A DNA stretch of 64,000 nucleotides, from NCBI RefSeq assembly GCF_001905795.1, contig NZ_LIXJ01000001.1, positions 62,001 to 126,000 on the forward strand, in the 5' to 3' direction. The notes under the pieces are model-generated. The model had not been told where the DNA came from, searched no databases, and saw only the letters and a program-made list of their open reading frames with translations. How positions within the stretch are numbered: position 1 is the stretch's first letter; each line of letters begins with the position of its first letter. Below are positions 6,275-13,728 of the stretch, piece by piece. A program made the translations under genes and the position numbers. Source of the stretch: Streptomyces sp. CB01580. Lineage in GTDB: Bacteria; Actinomycetota; Actinomycetes; Streptomycetales; Streptomycetaceae.

Positions 6275-7522
6275 CTATCCGACAACGTCGAGGTAGGCGG
6301 CCATGTCCCGCATCTCCGTCGTCAGGGTGCGCTTCCGCTTGTTCAAGATCTCCTGCATGGTTTCGGCGGCCGAGTTCTGGTGCCTGAGCCACTCGGGGGC
6401 GGTGACTCGGACACGGGTCAGTTCGTCCATCGCCGCCGACAGGTCTCCGGTACGCGTGTGGGCCCGCGCGACGTCGAGGGTGAAGCGGTTCCCGTCGTTC
6501 GTACTGGGCCTGCCCAGGCGCTTCCACGCCCTGGGCGACAGCGCCTCTGCCTCGTCGGCTTTCCGTACGACCGCGCGGGCGTCCCCGATGACCATGGAGT
6601 CTTCGAGTGCCTTCAGGGCCACGGTGACGGGCCCGAATACGGACCAGTGCCGCGAGAGGTTGCGGTGCGCGGTGCCGACGGCGGTTGCCGCCACCCGCGC
6701 CGCCTTGCGGTACTCCTTGGCTTCGTCCGGGCGGTTGTTCCGGGCGGCTGCGGCTGCAGCCTCCATGGCCAGACCGCCCCACACCGCGTAGTGGTCCGGC
6801 TCGGCCCCGGTGATCTTCGGCTCGACCGCGTCCATGCTCTCGACGGCGATCCGCTCCGCCTCGTCCAGCCGACCCTGGCGCACCAGCAGCCAGCACATAC
6901 CGCCGACGCCGGAGCCTGCCACGAGCAGGTCTCCGCTCTGCTTGGCGTCCGCGATGGCGCCGCTCAGGGCCGCGTACGCGATGTCGTACTGCCTCACCTG
7001 CGTGAGGTACGTGCCTGCCAGACGCAGCGCCTCGGCACGCGCCAAGAGGGCTTGCCGGTGTTCGTCTCCGCTGTCGTAGTAGGCCACGGCCAGGGAGGCA
7101 TCGCGCAGCAGGCCGGGAAGCTGGGCGGCGACGCTCTTGTAGCTGTCGGAGAAGTACAGCTCCCGCGCGTCTCGTACCGCTCGGCTGAAGGTACGCAGGT
7201 TCGGTTCCTCGCCTGCCGCTTCGGCGGCCTGGTCCACGAGCCCGACGGCCGGAGTGAGGACGGCGCGAAGCTGAATCAGGTTGAGCCGGTTCGGCTCCTC
7301 GGCCCGCCCTATGGGTTCCGGCGCGTCCGACGCCATCAGCGCGGCGGTGGTCACCCCCAGGGCGCGGGCGAGAGTGTGCAAGGTCTCCATGCGGACCGTT
7401 CCGCCCTGCTCGACCTTGCGTACCGTGCCCGGTGACACGCCTGCGGCGTGGGCCAGTTCCTCCTGACTCAGTCCGGCCCGACGCCGGTACTTGCGGACGT
7501 TGTCGGCCAGTTCCGTAGTCAT
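6275..7522 (-). CDS. XRE-family regulator with TPR-like C-terminal domain
   Basis: The N-terminus holds a Cro/cI-type helix-turn-helix: KYRRRAGLSQEELAHAAGVS, then PGTVRKVEQG. The remaining roughly 340 residues are Ala/Arg-rich helical repeats resembling the tetratricopeptide-like ligand domains of Streptomyces XRE regulators. At about 415 residues the length is normal. The start ATG 7522 (MTTELADNVRKY) fits the domain better than a start eight codons earlier. It is divergent from the translocase gene, as expected for a regulator that keeps element excision and transfer genes repressed. The target signal is unknown. The shared upstream region (7523-7880) contains a large inverted repeat. Confidence 0.8.
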   Translation of the reverse strand: MTTELADNVRKYRRRAGLSQEELAHAAGVSPGTVRKVEQGGTVRMETLHTLARALGVTTAALMASDAPEPIGRAEEPNRLNLIQLRAVLTPAVGLVDQAAEAAGEEPNLRTFSRAVRDARELYFSDSYKSVAAQLPGLLRDASLAVAYYDSGDEHRQALLARAEALRLAGTYLTQVRQYDIAYAALSGAIADAKQSGDLLVAGSGVGGMCWLLVRQGRLDEAERIAVESMDAVEPKITGAEPDHYAVWGGLAMEAAAAAARNNRPDEAKEYRKAARVAATAVGTAHRNLSRHWSVFGPVTVALKALEDSMVIGDARAVVRKADEAEALSPRAWKRLGRPSTNDGNRFTLDVARAHTRTGDLSAAMDELTRVRVTAPEWLRHQNSAAETMQEILNKRKRTLTTEMRDMAAYLDVVG

Positions 7523-7880
7523 CCCGTTCACCACCTCCAGCGCCACGGTACGCCGGACGGGCGCGTCAACCGGTGGCTATCCGGCAGATACCCGCCAGGG
7601 AGCGATCACCCACTCATCGCGACGCGTCCGGGCAGCGCGGGGCCGGGCCTCCGGCAGAGCCGGCCTGAGCGGGAGGGTCCCTCGTCGGTCGGGCAGCTTC
7701 GCCGGACCAGGGTTCTCCGGGGGCCGCCAAGGCTCACTCCGTGACGCGTGCGCTCGGCCTTGGCGGCCCCCGGGGGTTCCTGGTACGCCTCCGGTGACCG
7801 GGCAACGAGGGACCCCACCCGCGACCCGCGACCCCTAACCACGACGGAGCCGCACCCGGCATTCGCCCCCTGCCCCAGCC
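7523..7880. promoter_or_regulatory. Divergent control region of the AICE
   Basis: 358 bp between regulator and translocase starts. It holds the 17-bp inverted repeat at 7717-7773 and otherwise no gene. It is the natural site for promoters of both transcripts, but I cannot pick -35/-10 boxes with confidence. Confidence 0.45.
7717..7773. repeat. 17-bp perfect inverted repeat upstream of the translocase gene
   Basis: CCGGGGGCCGCCAAGGC and its exact complement GCCTTGGCGGCCCCCGG flank a 23-base spacer. A stem this long is unlikely by chance. It may be a terminator, an operator, or a cis-acting transfer or origin site of the element. Confidence 0.65.
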
Positions 7881-9287
7881 GTGACGGATTACGGACCGGA
7901 TGCTGTGCTGGTCGCGACCGTGCTGGTCAGCGTGACGCTGCTGCTGGCCGTGGTGCGCTACGTCCGCACCGACCGGGGCACGCGCGCCAGCATGCGGCAG
8001 GCCCTGCTGGTCCGCTGGGGCTGGGTGCGCCTCGCGCGGATGGCCGGACTGACGGTCACCGACAAGACACCGGGCCTGCTCGCACAGATCAACGCCCAGA
8101 AGGACGGCCCCGCCCCGGCGCCCCGGGTGCTGACTCCGAAGATCAAGGTGAAGCCGGACCGGTTCGGCGTGATCGTGCGGGCCAGGACGCTGCCGCAGGT
8201 GGGTCTGGAGGAGTACCAGAAGGCGGCGCGGTTCCTGGCGGACGCCTGGCGGTGCACGCGGGTCTCCGTGCTGCCGGACGGGCCCGGTCGGGTGGTGATC
8301 CGTGGCGTGCGCTCCGATCCTTTGACCACGCCGACCGAGCACCGGCCCACCGGTCGCCCGCTGGAGGAGGTGTCGCGGTGGGAGCTGGGGGTGGACGAGT
8401 ACGCGGCGCGGGTGTGCGTGTCCCTGGCCAACGTGCCGGGGGTGACCGTGGCCGGCACGCCTGGCGCGGGCAAGACCTCGGCGGTGAACAAGTTCGTCTG
8501 TGACCTCGCGCCGTCTGCGGCGGTGCAGATCGTGGGCTTTGACGGGAAGGTGTCGCGGGCCGAAGAGGGCGACTACGCGGACCTGGTCAAGCGGATGTTC
8601 GCGTTCTGCGGCGATGACCTGGACGAGGCGAACGCGCTGTTCAAGCGCCTGGTGGCGCTGCGTCGTCGGCGGTCTTCGGTGATCCGTGACGTGCTGGGCG
8701 TGAAGAACATGTGGCACGTCGGCCCCTCGCGGCTGTGGCCGCTCACGGTGGTGCTCATCGACGAGGCGCACACGTTCTTCCGCGAGTACAAGGGCAGCGA
8801 CGCCGAGACGAAACGTTTGGCCGCGCTGACGGCGGAGAACGCCCGGCTGGTGGAGGACCTGGTCAAGAAGGGCCGCAGCGTCGGCATCCTGGTGATCCTG
8901 ATCAGTCAGAAGACCACCGGGGATGCCATCCCGACGTTCATCCGCGACGTGTGCCCGGTGGGGCTGTCGTTCGCGCAGAAGACGGTGGAAGCTGCGGTGG
9001 CCGCGCTGGGCGACGACATCCGCAACTGGCCGGACGCCAGCCCGGTCACCCTGCAAGACCCCGCCTACGTCGGTGTCGCGGTGATGGCGATGCAGGGACG
9101 CCCCGGCTTCACCCGTATCCGCACCCCCTACGTCTCCGACGCCGACGCCGCCCGTATCGCGGAAGCCACCTCCCGCCTGACCGCCGACCCCACCCTGTGC
9201 CTGGACGTCCTCCTCGGCACCACCGGCCACACGAACCTCGACGACGACGGCCCGGACGGTCCGGCCGTCTCCCTGTCCAAGCCCTGA
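7881..9287 (+). CDS. FtsK/SpoIIIE-type DNA translocase (AICE transfer protein)
   Basis: A 468-residue protein with an N-terminal membrane segment (VLVATVLVSVTLLLAVV) and a motor domain. Walker A is GTPGAGKTS near residue 195 and Walker B is LTVVLIDEAH near 295, followed by a sensor-like LVILISQK. This fits the TraB/TraSA-like translocases that move double-stranded AICE DNA between mycelial cells in conjugation. The start GTG 7881 lacks a clear ribosome-binding site, so it is provisional. It opens the plus-strand operon translocase - SpdB-like - Rep - Xis - Int. Confidence 0.85.
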   Translation: MTDYGPDAVLVATVLVSVTLLLAVVRYVRTDRGTRASMRQALLVRWGWVRLARMAGLTVTDKTPGLLAQINAQKDGPAPAPRVLTPKIKVKPDRFGVIVRARTLPQVGLEEYQKAARFLADAWRCTRVSVLPDGPGRVVIRGVRSDPLTTPTEHRPTGRPLEEVSRWELGVDEYAARVCVSLANVPGVTVAGTPGAGKTSAVNKFVCDLAPSAAVQIVGFDGKVSRAEEGDYADLVKRMFAFCGDDLDEANALFKRLVALRRRRSSVIRDVLGVKNMWHVGPSRLWPLTVVLIDEAHTFFREYKGSDAETKRLAALTAENARLVEDLVKKGRSVGILVILISQKTTGDAIPTFIRDVCPVGLSFAQKTVEAAVAALGDDIRNWPDASPVTLQDPAYVGVAVMAMQGRPGFTRIRTPYVSDADAARIAEATSRLTADPTLCLDVLLGTTGHTNLDDDGPDGPAVSLSKP

Positions 9288-9325
9288 ACGCCCCCGATCC
9301 CACGCCCCGAGAGGAGGTCCCGCGC

Positions 9326-10144
9326 ATGGCGGAGGAACGGTTCACCCGGCGCACCGTGACCGTGGTCATGGCGGTCATCGCGGTCCTGGCCTTCGTCTTC
9401 TCCTTCGGCAACGTCTGGGCGCTTGCTCTGCGGCTGGGCGTCCCGCGCCCGATCGCGCCGCTGATCGCTCCCATGGTGGACCTGTCCGTGGTCGGGCTCC
9501 TGGTCGCGCTGCGGTTCCTGGCCCTGCGCGGCGTCCCCAAGGCGGACCTGAAGGCCGGCACCCGGCTGCTGCACCTGTGCGGACTGCTCACCCTCGCCCT
9601 GAACACCGCCGAACCCCTGCTGACCGGACGCTACGGCCGCGCCTGCCTGGACACCGTCGCCCCGCTCCTGCTCCTGGGCTGGGGCCACGTCGGCCCCGCC
9701 TTCCTCGCCCACTTCCACACCACCGCACACCAGGAGGACACCACCGCAGCTGCCCCGGCCCCCGCGCCCATCGCTGAGCCGGTGCCCACCTCGGCGCCCG
9801 CTCCCGAGACGGCGGCCCCGGCCCCTGAGCCAGCCCCCGCCACGACACCTGCGCCGCCCCTGGCCGAGGTGCCTGCCGTGATCGAGGCGCCCAACTCCGC
9901 CCCCGCCCCGGCCGTCACCAAGGCGCCTGCCACCGCCTCCCGCCCGGCCCTGCCCGCCGCACTGCTGAATGCGGCCCGGCGCATCGCGGACACCCACCAC
10001 GCCGAGCACGGCGCGCCAGTCACCGCCGCCCAGCTCGCAACCCGCATGGGCGTCGCCCTGCCGGTGGCCACCGCCGCCTCGCTCAGCTCTGAGCCACCCC
10101 GGCCACCGGCCGCATCACCTCTCCCTGAAATCCACGCCCATTGA
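9326..10144 (+). CDS. SpdB-like membrane protein (DUF2637 type)
   Basis: The 272-residue protein begins with four predicted membrane helices (VVMAVIAVLAFVFSFGNVWA; a second around LSVVGLLVALRFLAL; then LLHLCGLLTLALNTAEPLL and VAPLLLLGWGHVGPAFL). A long Pro/Ala-rich linker follows from about residue 145 to 215, then a short helical tail, LNAARRIADTHHAEHGAPV. This is the architecture of DUF2637/SpdB proteins that help spread element DNA within the mycelium after transfer. The ATG follows GAGAGGAGG. It lies directly between the translocase and rep genes in one operon. Confidence 0.75.
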   Translation: MAEERFTRRTVTVVMAVIAVLAFVFSFGNVWALALRLGVPRPIAPLIAPMVDLSVVGLLVALRFLALRGVPKADLKAGTRLLHLCGLLTLALNTAEPLLTGRYGRACLDTVAPLLLLGWGHVGPAFLAHFHTTAHQEDTTAAAPAPAPIAEPVPTSAPAPETAAPAPEPAPATTPAPPLAEVPAVIEAPNSAPAPAVTKAPATASRPALPAALLNAARRIADTHHAEHGAPVTAAQLATRMGVALPVATAASLSSEPPRPPAASPLPEIHAH

Positions 10145-10242
10145 TGGGCCTTGTTCGTCATGCCCCGAGCAGCACCAACACGCCCACATTCATGGCCGGT
10201 TACTGCTCGGGGCCCCACCCCGACAGAAGGGACACGCCCCGA

Positions 10243-11688
10243 ATGGTCACCCTGGACCTGCGCCACGTGGCAAGCCCCGCCGTGCGGGACCTGCTCCACC
10301 TCGTCAACCACCCCGACTTCGACCGCGCACAGCAGCAGATCGAACACCTCGGAGGCTGCACCGAACCCGTCCGTCTGACCGGCCGCACCGCCACCGTCGA
10401 CACCACGACCGGCGAGGTCCTGCGCACCTACATCACAACGGAGGAGCCCACGGGCAGCCTGCTCACCGCGTGCGGCAACCGTCGCGCCTCCCGCTGCCCC
10501 GCCTGCTCCCGCCTCTACGCCGCCGACACCTACCACCTCATCCGCGCCGGCCTGTCCGGCGGCAAGACCGTCCCCGACACCGTGCGCACCCACCCCCGCG
10601 TCTTCGTCACCCTCACTCCGCCGTCCTTCGGCCCCGTCCACAACCGCCCCACCACGCCCGGCGGCGGCATCCGGCTCTGCCGCTGCCGCAAGCTCCACGA
10701 ACCCACGGACGTGCTGCTCGGGACGCCGCTGAACCCGACGACGTACGACTACGCGGGCGCGGTCCTCTTCAACGCCCACGCCGGAGTGTTGTGGGCCCGC
10801 TTCACCACCTACCTGCGCCGCGAGCTCGCCGCCCGGCTCGGTATGACCCAGAAAGCCGCCCACGCGGTCCTGCGGGTCTCCTTCGCCAAGGTCGCCGAGT
10901 ACCAGCAGCGCGGCCTGGTCCACTTCCACGCCGTCATCCGGCTCGACGGCCCCGACGGCACCAGCCAGCCCCCGCCGCCGTACGCCACCGTCGCTGTGCT
11001 CACCGAAGCCGCCCGCGCCGCCGCCGCGCGGGTCCGCGTCACGGTCGAGTCGGACGCGATCGGGGAACGCGAACTCTCCTGGGGCGAACAACTCGACATA
11101 CGTGAGATCACGGCCTTCGGCGCTGACGCCGAATTCACCGACCAAGCCGTGGCCGCCTACGTGGCGAAATACGCCACCAAGTCCGCCGACGCATCCGGCA
11201 CCCTCGACCGCGCCCTGTTCTGCCGCCCCTGCCAGGGACGCGGCGCCACCCTCCTGCCCCACGGCACCCCGCTCCCCTGCACCACGTGCGACGGCACCGG
11301 ACAGGCCCGGCCCCTGCCCCGCCTCGGCGTAGCCCGGCACGTGCGGCAGATGATCCACACCTGCTGGGAGCTGGGCAGGCTGCCCGAGTTCGCCGACCTG
11401 AAGCTCTGGAAGTGGGCCCACATGCTCGGCTTCCGGGGCCACTTCTCCACCAAGTCCCGCAGCTACTCGACCACCCTCGGCGCGCTGCGCGCCGCCCGCC
11501 GCGCCTGGCGCACCGAACAGGCCCGCGCCCACGCCAGCCTGCCCACCTCCGACTCGGACACCACCCTCGTCGTCGGCCACTGGGCCTACCTCGGCAGCGG
11601 CTACAACCCCGGCGCCGCACTCCTCGCCGCCCACGTCTGGCACCGCAGAGAACTCGCACAGCAGTTCGTGGCCGAAGGGGGCTGCTGA
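10243..11688 (+). CDS. repSA: Replication initiator (RepSA-like)
   Basis: A 481-residue protein typical of AICE rolling-circle initiators. Features are CGNRRASRCPACSRLYAADT (Cys motif), RVFVTLTPPSFG, a His-containing GLVHFHAVIRLDG catalytic motif, AAYVAKYATKSAD with candidate nucleophile tyrosines, and a late CRPCQGRG...CTTCDGTG zinc-ribbon-like pair. It nicks and restarts the excised circle to replicate it. The ATG at 10243 begins a conserved-looking sequence (MVTLDLRHVAS); an upstream in-frame ATG at 10141 is possible. The stop overlaps the xis start (TGATG), so the two are translationally coupled. Confidence 0.8.
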   Translation: MVTLDLRHVASPAVRDLLHLVNHPDFDRAQQQIEHLGGCTEPVRLTGRTATVDTTTGEVLRTYITTEEPTGSLLTACGNRRASRCPACSRLYAADTYHLIRAGLSGGKTVPDTVRTHPRVFVTLTPPSFGPVHNRPTTPGGGIRLCRCRKLHEPTDVLLGTPLNPTTYDYAGAVLFNAHAGVLWARFTTYLRRELAARLGMTQKAAHAVLRVSFAKVAEYQQRGLVHFHAVIRLDGPDGTSQPPPPYATVAVLTEAARAAAARVRVTVESDAIGERELSWGEQLDIREITAFGADAEFTDQAVAAYVAKYATKSADASGTLDRALFCRPCQGRGATLLPHGTPLPCTTCDGTGQARPLPRLGVARHVRQMIHTCWELGRLPEFADLKLWKWAHMLGFRGHFSTKSRSYSTTLGALRAARRAWRTEQARAHASLPTSDSDTTLVVGHWAYLGSGYNPGAALLAAHVWHRRELAQQFVAEGGC

Positions 11689-11915
11689 TGACCGCCCGCA
11701 GGACCATCGCGCGCGACGAGACGCCGAGCACGCCCGAGGAGTTACTGACGGTTCCCCAGGTCATGGCCTGCCTCCAGCTCGGCCGCTCCGCCGTCTACGA
11801 CCTCATCCGCACCCGCCAGCTCGCCTCCATCACCCTCGGCCGCGCCCGCCGCATCCCCACCCAGGCCCTGACCGACTTCATCCGCACCCGCCTCGACCAG
11901 GAAGCCGCCGCCTGA
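11688..11915 (+). CDS. xis: Excisionase, HTH_17 type
   Basis: A 75-residue basic protein with a MerR/excisionase-like winged helix: LLTVPQVMACLQLGRSAVYD then LIRTRQLASITLGRARRIP. Such proteins bind near att sites and shift the integrase towards excision. It starts at the TGATG overlap with rep and ends in a second TGATG overlap with the integrase. It looks intact although the integrase beside it is not, so it may still be translated. Confidence 0.85.
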   Translation: MTARRTIARDETPSTPEELLTVPQVMACLQLGRSAVYDLIRTRQLASITLGRARRIPTQALTDFIRTRLDQEAAA

Positions 11916-13223
11916 TGACCACACCCCGAGACACCCCCGCCTCCCGCCGCGTACGCGCCAACGGCGACGGAACCGTCTACCAGCGCAAGGACAGCCGCTG
12001 GGAAGCCGCCGGATACGTCCTCGCCCCCGGCAACACCCGAAAGCGCATCCGCGTCTACGGCACCACCCGCAAAGAGGCCCTGGCGAAGCTCACCGAGAAG
12101 ATCGCCGCCAGTAACCGCGGACTCCCCGCGCCCTCCGCGCAGGGCAGCGTGGCCGCGTACCTGACGTACTGGCTGGAGAACGTCGCTGTCCACCATCTCC
12201 GCGAGAACACCCACACCCGCTACACCGCCTGCGTCCACCGTTACCTCATCCCCGGCCTGGGCAAGAAGAAGCTCACCAAGCTCACCGCCAAGGACGTCCG
12301 CACCTGACTCAACCAGCTCCGCACACCTGCCAGTGCTGCGTGCACGGCATCGATACGGCCCGTGATGAGTCCCGCTGCTGTGCCGCTGGCCAGTGCTGCC
12401 GCAAGCTGCTGTCCCCGCTGACGCTCACCTACATCTACTCCATGCTCAAGTCCGCCTTGGAGCACGCCGTCCGCGAGAAAGAGATCCCGCGAAACGTCGC
12501 CCGCAACGTCCGCACCGGCACGCCTCGACCCCGTCGCTTCGAACCCCTCACCGCCGACGAAGCCCGCCACCTCCTCACCGCAGCCCAGGGCCACCGCCTG
12601 CGCGCGCTGTTCGAACTCGCCCTCCACACCGGGCTCCGCAAGGGCGAACTCCTCGGCCTGCGCTGGGGGGACCTCGACCTCAGCGCGGGCACCGCCGCCA
12701 TCCGCCGAACCTTGCAGCGCACCACCGCAGGCGGGCTCACCACGCTGCCCACCAAGACGCGGGCCTCCGAGCGCCGCATCGCCCTCCCCACCCGCTGTGC
12801 CCAGTCTCTGAAGCTCCACCACGAACAGCAGCAGCGTGAACGCGAGGTCGCAGGCACCACGTGGCAGCACAACGGGCATGTTTTCACCACAACACAGGGC
12901 AGACCGGTCGACCCGACCAACCTCACCCGCATCTTCACCACACTCCTCCGCAAGGCCGGCCTCCGCCGCATCCGCTTCCACGACCTCAGGCACTCGACCG
13001 CAACCTTGCTCCTGGAACAGGGGGTCGAACTCGTCGTGATCAAGGAACTCCTCGGCCACGCCCACATCGGCGTCACAGCCACCGTCTACGCCCACGTTCG
13101 ACTCCGCCTCCAGCGTGACGCCATCGACGCCCTCGGCACCGCACTCGGCAGCCCGGAGACCACCGAGAGGGCGCGCTCCGACGGCGATGAACCGCCACCC
13201 TGCGCAGCCCCCCGTCCGCTGAC

Positions 13224-13247
13224 GTTGCCGTCAACTACTGCCGTCAG
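13224..13247 (+). repeat. GCCGTC repeat, site E
   Basis: GTTGCCGTCAAC then TACTGCCGTCAG, directly after the ancestral integrase stop. It is close to site D at the other end of the same element. Confidence 0.6.
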
Positions 13248-13255
13248 ACCGCGCA

Positions 13256-13288
13256 GAAGCCCCGTCAGGACGCACCTGACGGGGCTTC
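13256..13288. terminator. Perfect 14-bp hairpin terminator
   Basis: GAAGCCCCGTCAGG and CCTGACGGGGCTTC pair perfectly around a 5-base loop. It separates the plus-strand integrase from the minus-strand immunity gene, so it probably works in both directions. Confidence 0.8.
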
Positions 13289-13314
13289 GCTTTACTTGCG
13301 CGAACCTTCAACAA

Positions 13315-13728
13315 CTATTCGAATAGCTCTACCTCAAGGCGATATTCGCGCCTCAAGTCCTCCACCAGGCACCTACGCGCAAATTTCACCACGCCGCGCG
13401 CCCACCAGGATTCCTCAGGGATCCTTGGAAACGCATCCGGAATTAGGAGTGCACGGAATCTTGAGTCTACCGCTTCCACTTCTGCGCGAAGCAGCACAAA
13501 CTCGGGAAAGCTTTGCAGTTCCGCAGAATCCATGGCCCTCGCCAGAGAATCCCTCGATGTCAGATCATTGAAGTAGTCTTCGGCGTCACCCCGATAGCCC
13601 TGTTCGCACTCTTCGACGAACGTCCTCCAGCGAGACAGGAGCGCCTCCGGTTCGACGTCACGCCACCGACCAGACTCTCTGACAAAGCTAGAGAACGCGT
13701 CGCGGAAGTTCTCAGTACCGTGAGTCAT
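13315..13728 (-). CDS. Immunity protein for the current RHS toxin (137 aa)
   Basis: This acidic 137-residue protein starts at 13728, overlapping the RHS toxin stop by four bases (ATGA). That tight coupling is typical of a toxin-immunity pair. Visible features are Trp/Glu-rich helices (SGRWRDVEPEALLSRWRTFV, EECEQGYRGDAEDYF) and a C-terminal RRCLVEDLRREYRLEVELF. I do not recognise the family. Its position, size, charge and overlap support an immunity role: it would be cytoplasmic and bind the toxin tip at the RHS C-terminus. The next feature downstream is the perfect hairpin at 13256. Confidence 0.75.
   Translation of the reverse strand: MTHGTENFRDAFSSFVRESGRWRDVEPEALLSRWRTFVEECEQGYRGDAEDYFNDLTSRDSLARAMDSAELQSFPEFVLLRAEVEAVDSRFRALLIPDAFPRIPEESWWARGVVKFARRCLVEDLRREYRLEVELFE

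Larger units (their letters stand above)
11915..13326 (+). pseudogene. int: Tyrosine integrase of the AICE, broken by a stop and two frameshifts
   Basis: The N-terminal half (11915-12304) is a normal SAM-like arm- and core-binding region. It stops at TGA 12305-12307, after KDVRT, where copy 1 has Phe. Fifteen bases on, CGCACACC lacks one base found in copy 1 (CGCACCACC), which moves the rest to another frame from about 12322. The C-terminal half is complete: HTGLRKGE, FHDLRHS, LGHAHIG and TVYAHV give the R-H-R-H-Y set. Near 13210 an extra C in a C-run reads past the normal stop to 13326, through the repeats and terminator. Unless the sequence has errors or recoding occurs, no full integrase is made and the element is locked in place. 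Confidence 0.85.

Noticed and set aside
12305..12330. Programmed recoding to join the two integrase halves
   Set aside because: Both a stop and a frame loss would need bypassing, no slippery heptamer or clear structure is seen, and a third lesion lies at the 3' end. Decay or sequence error is simpler.
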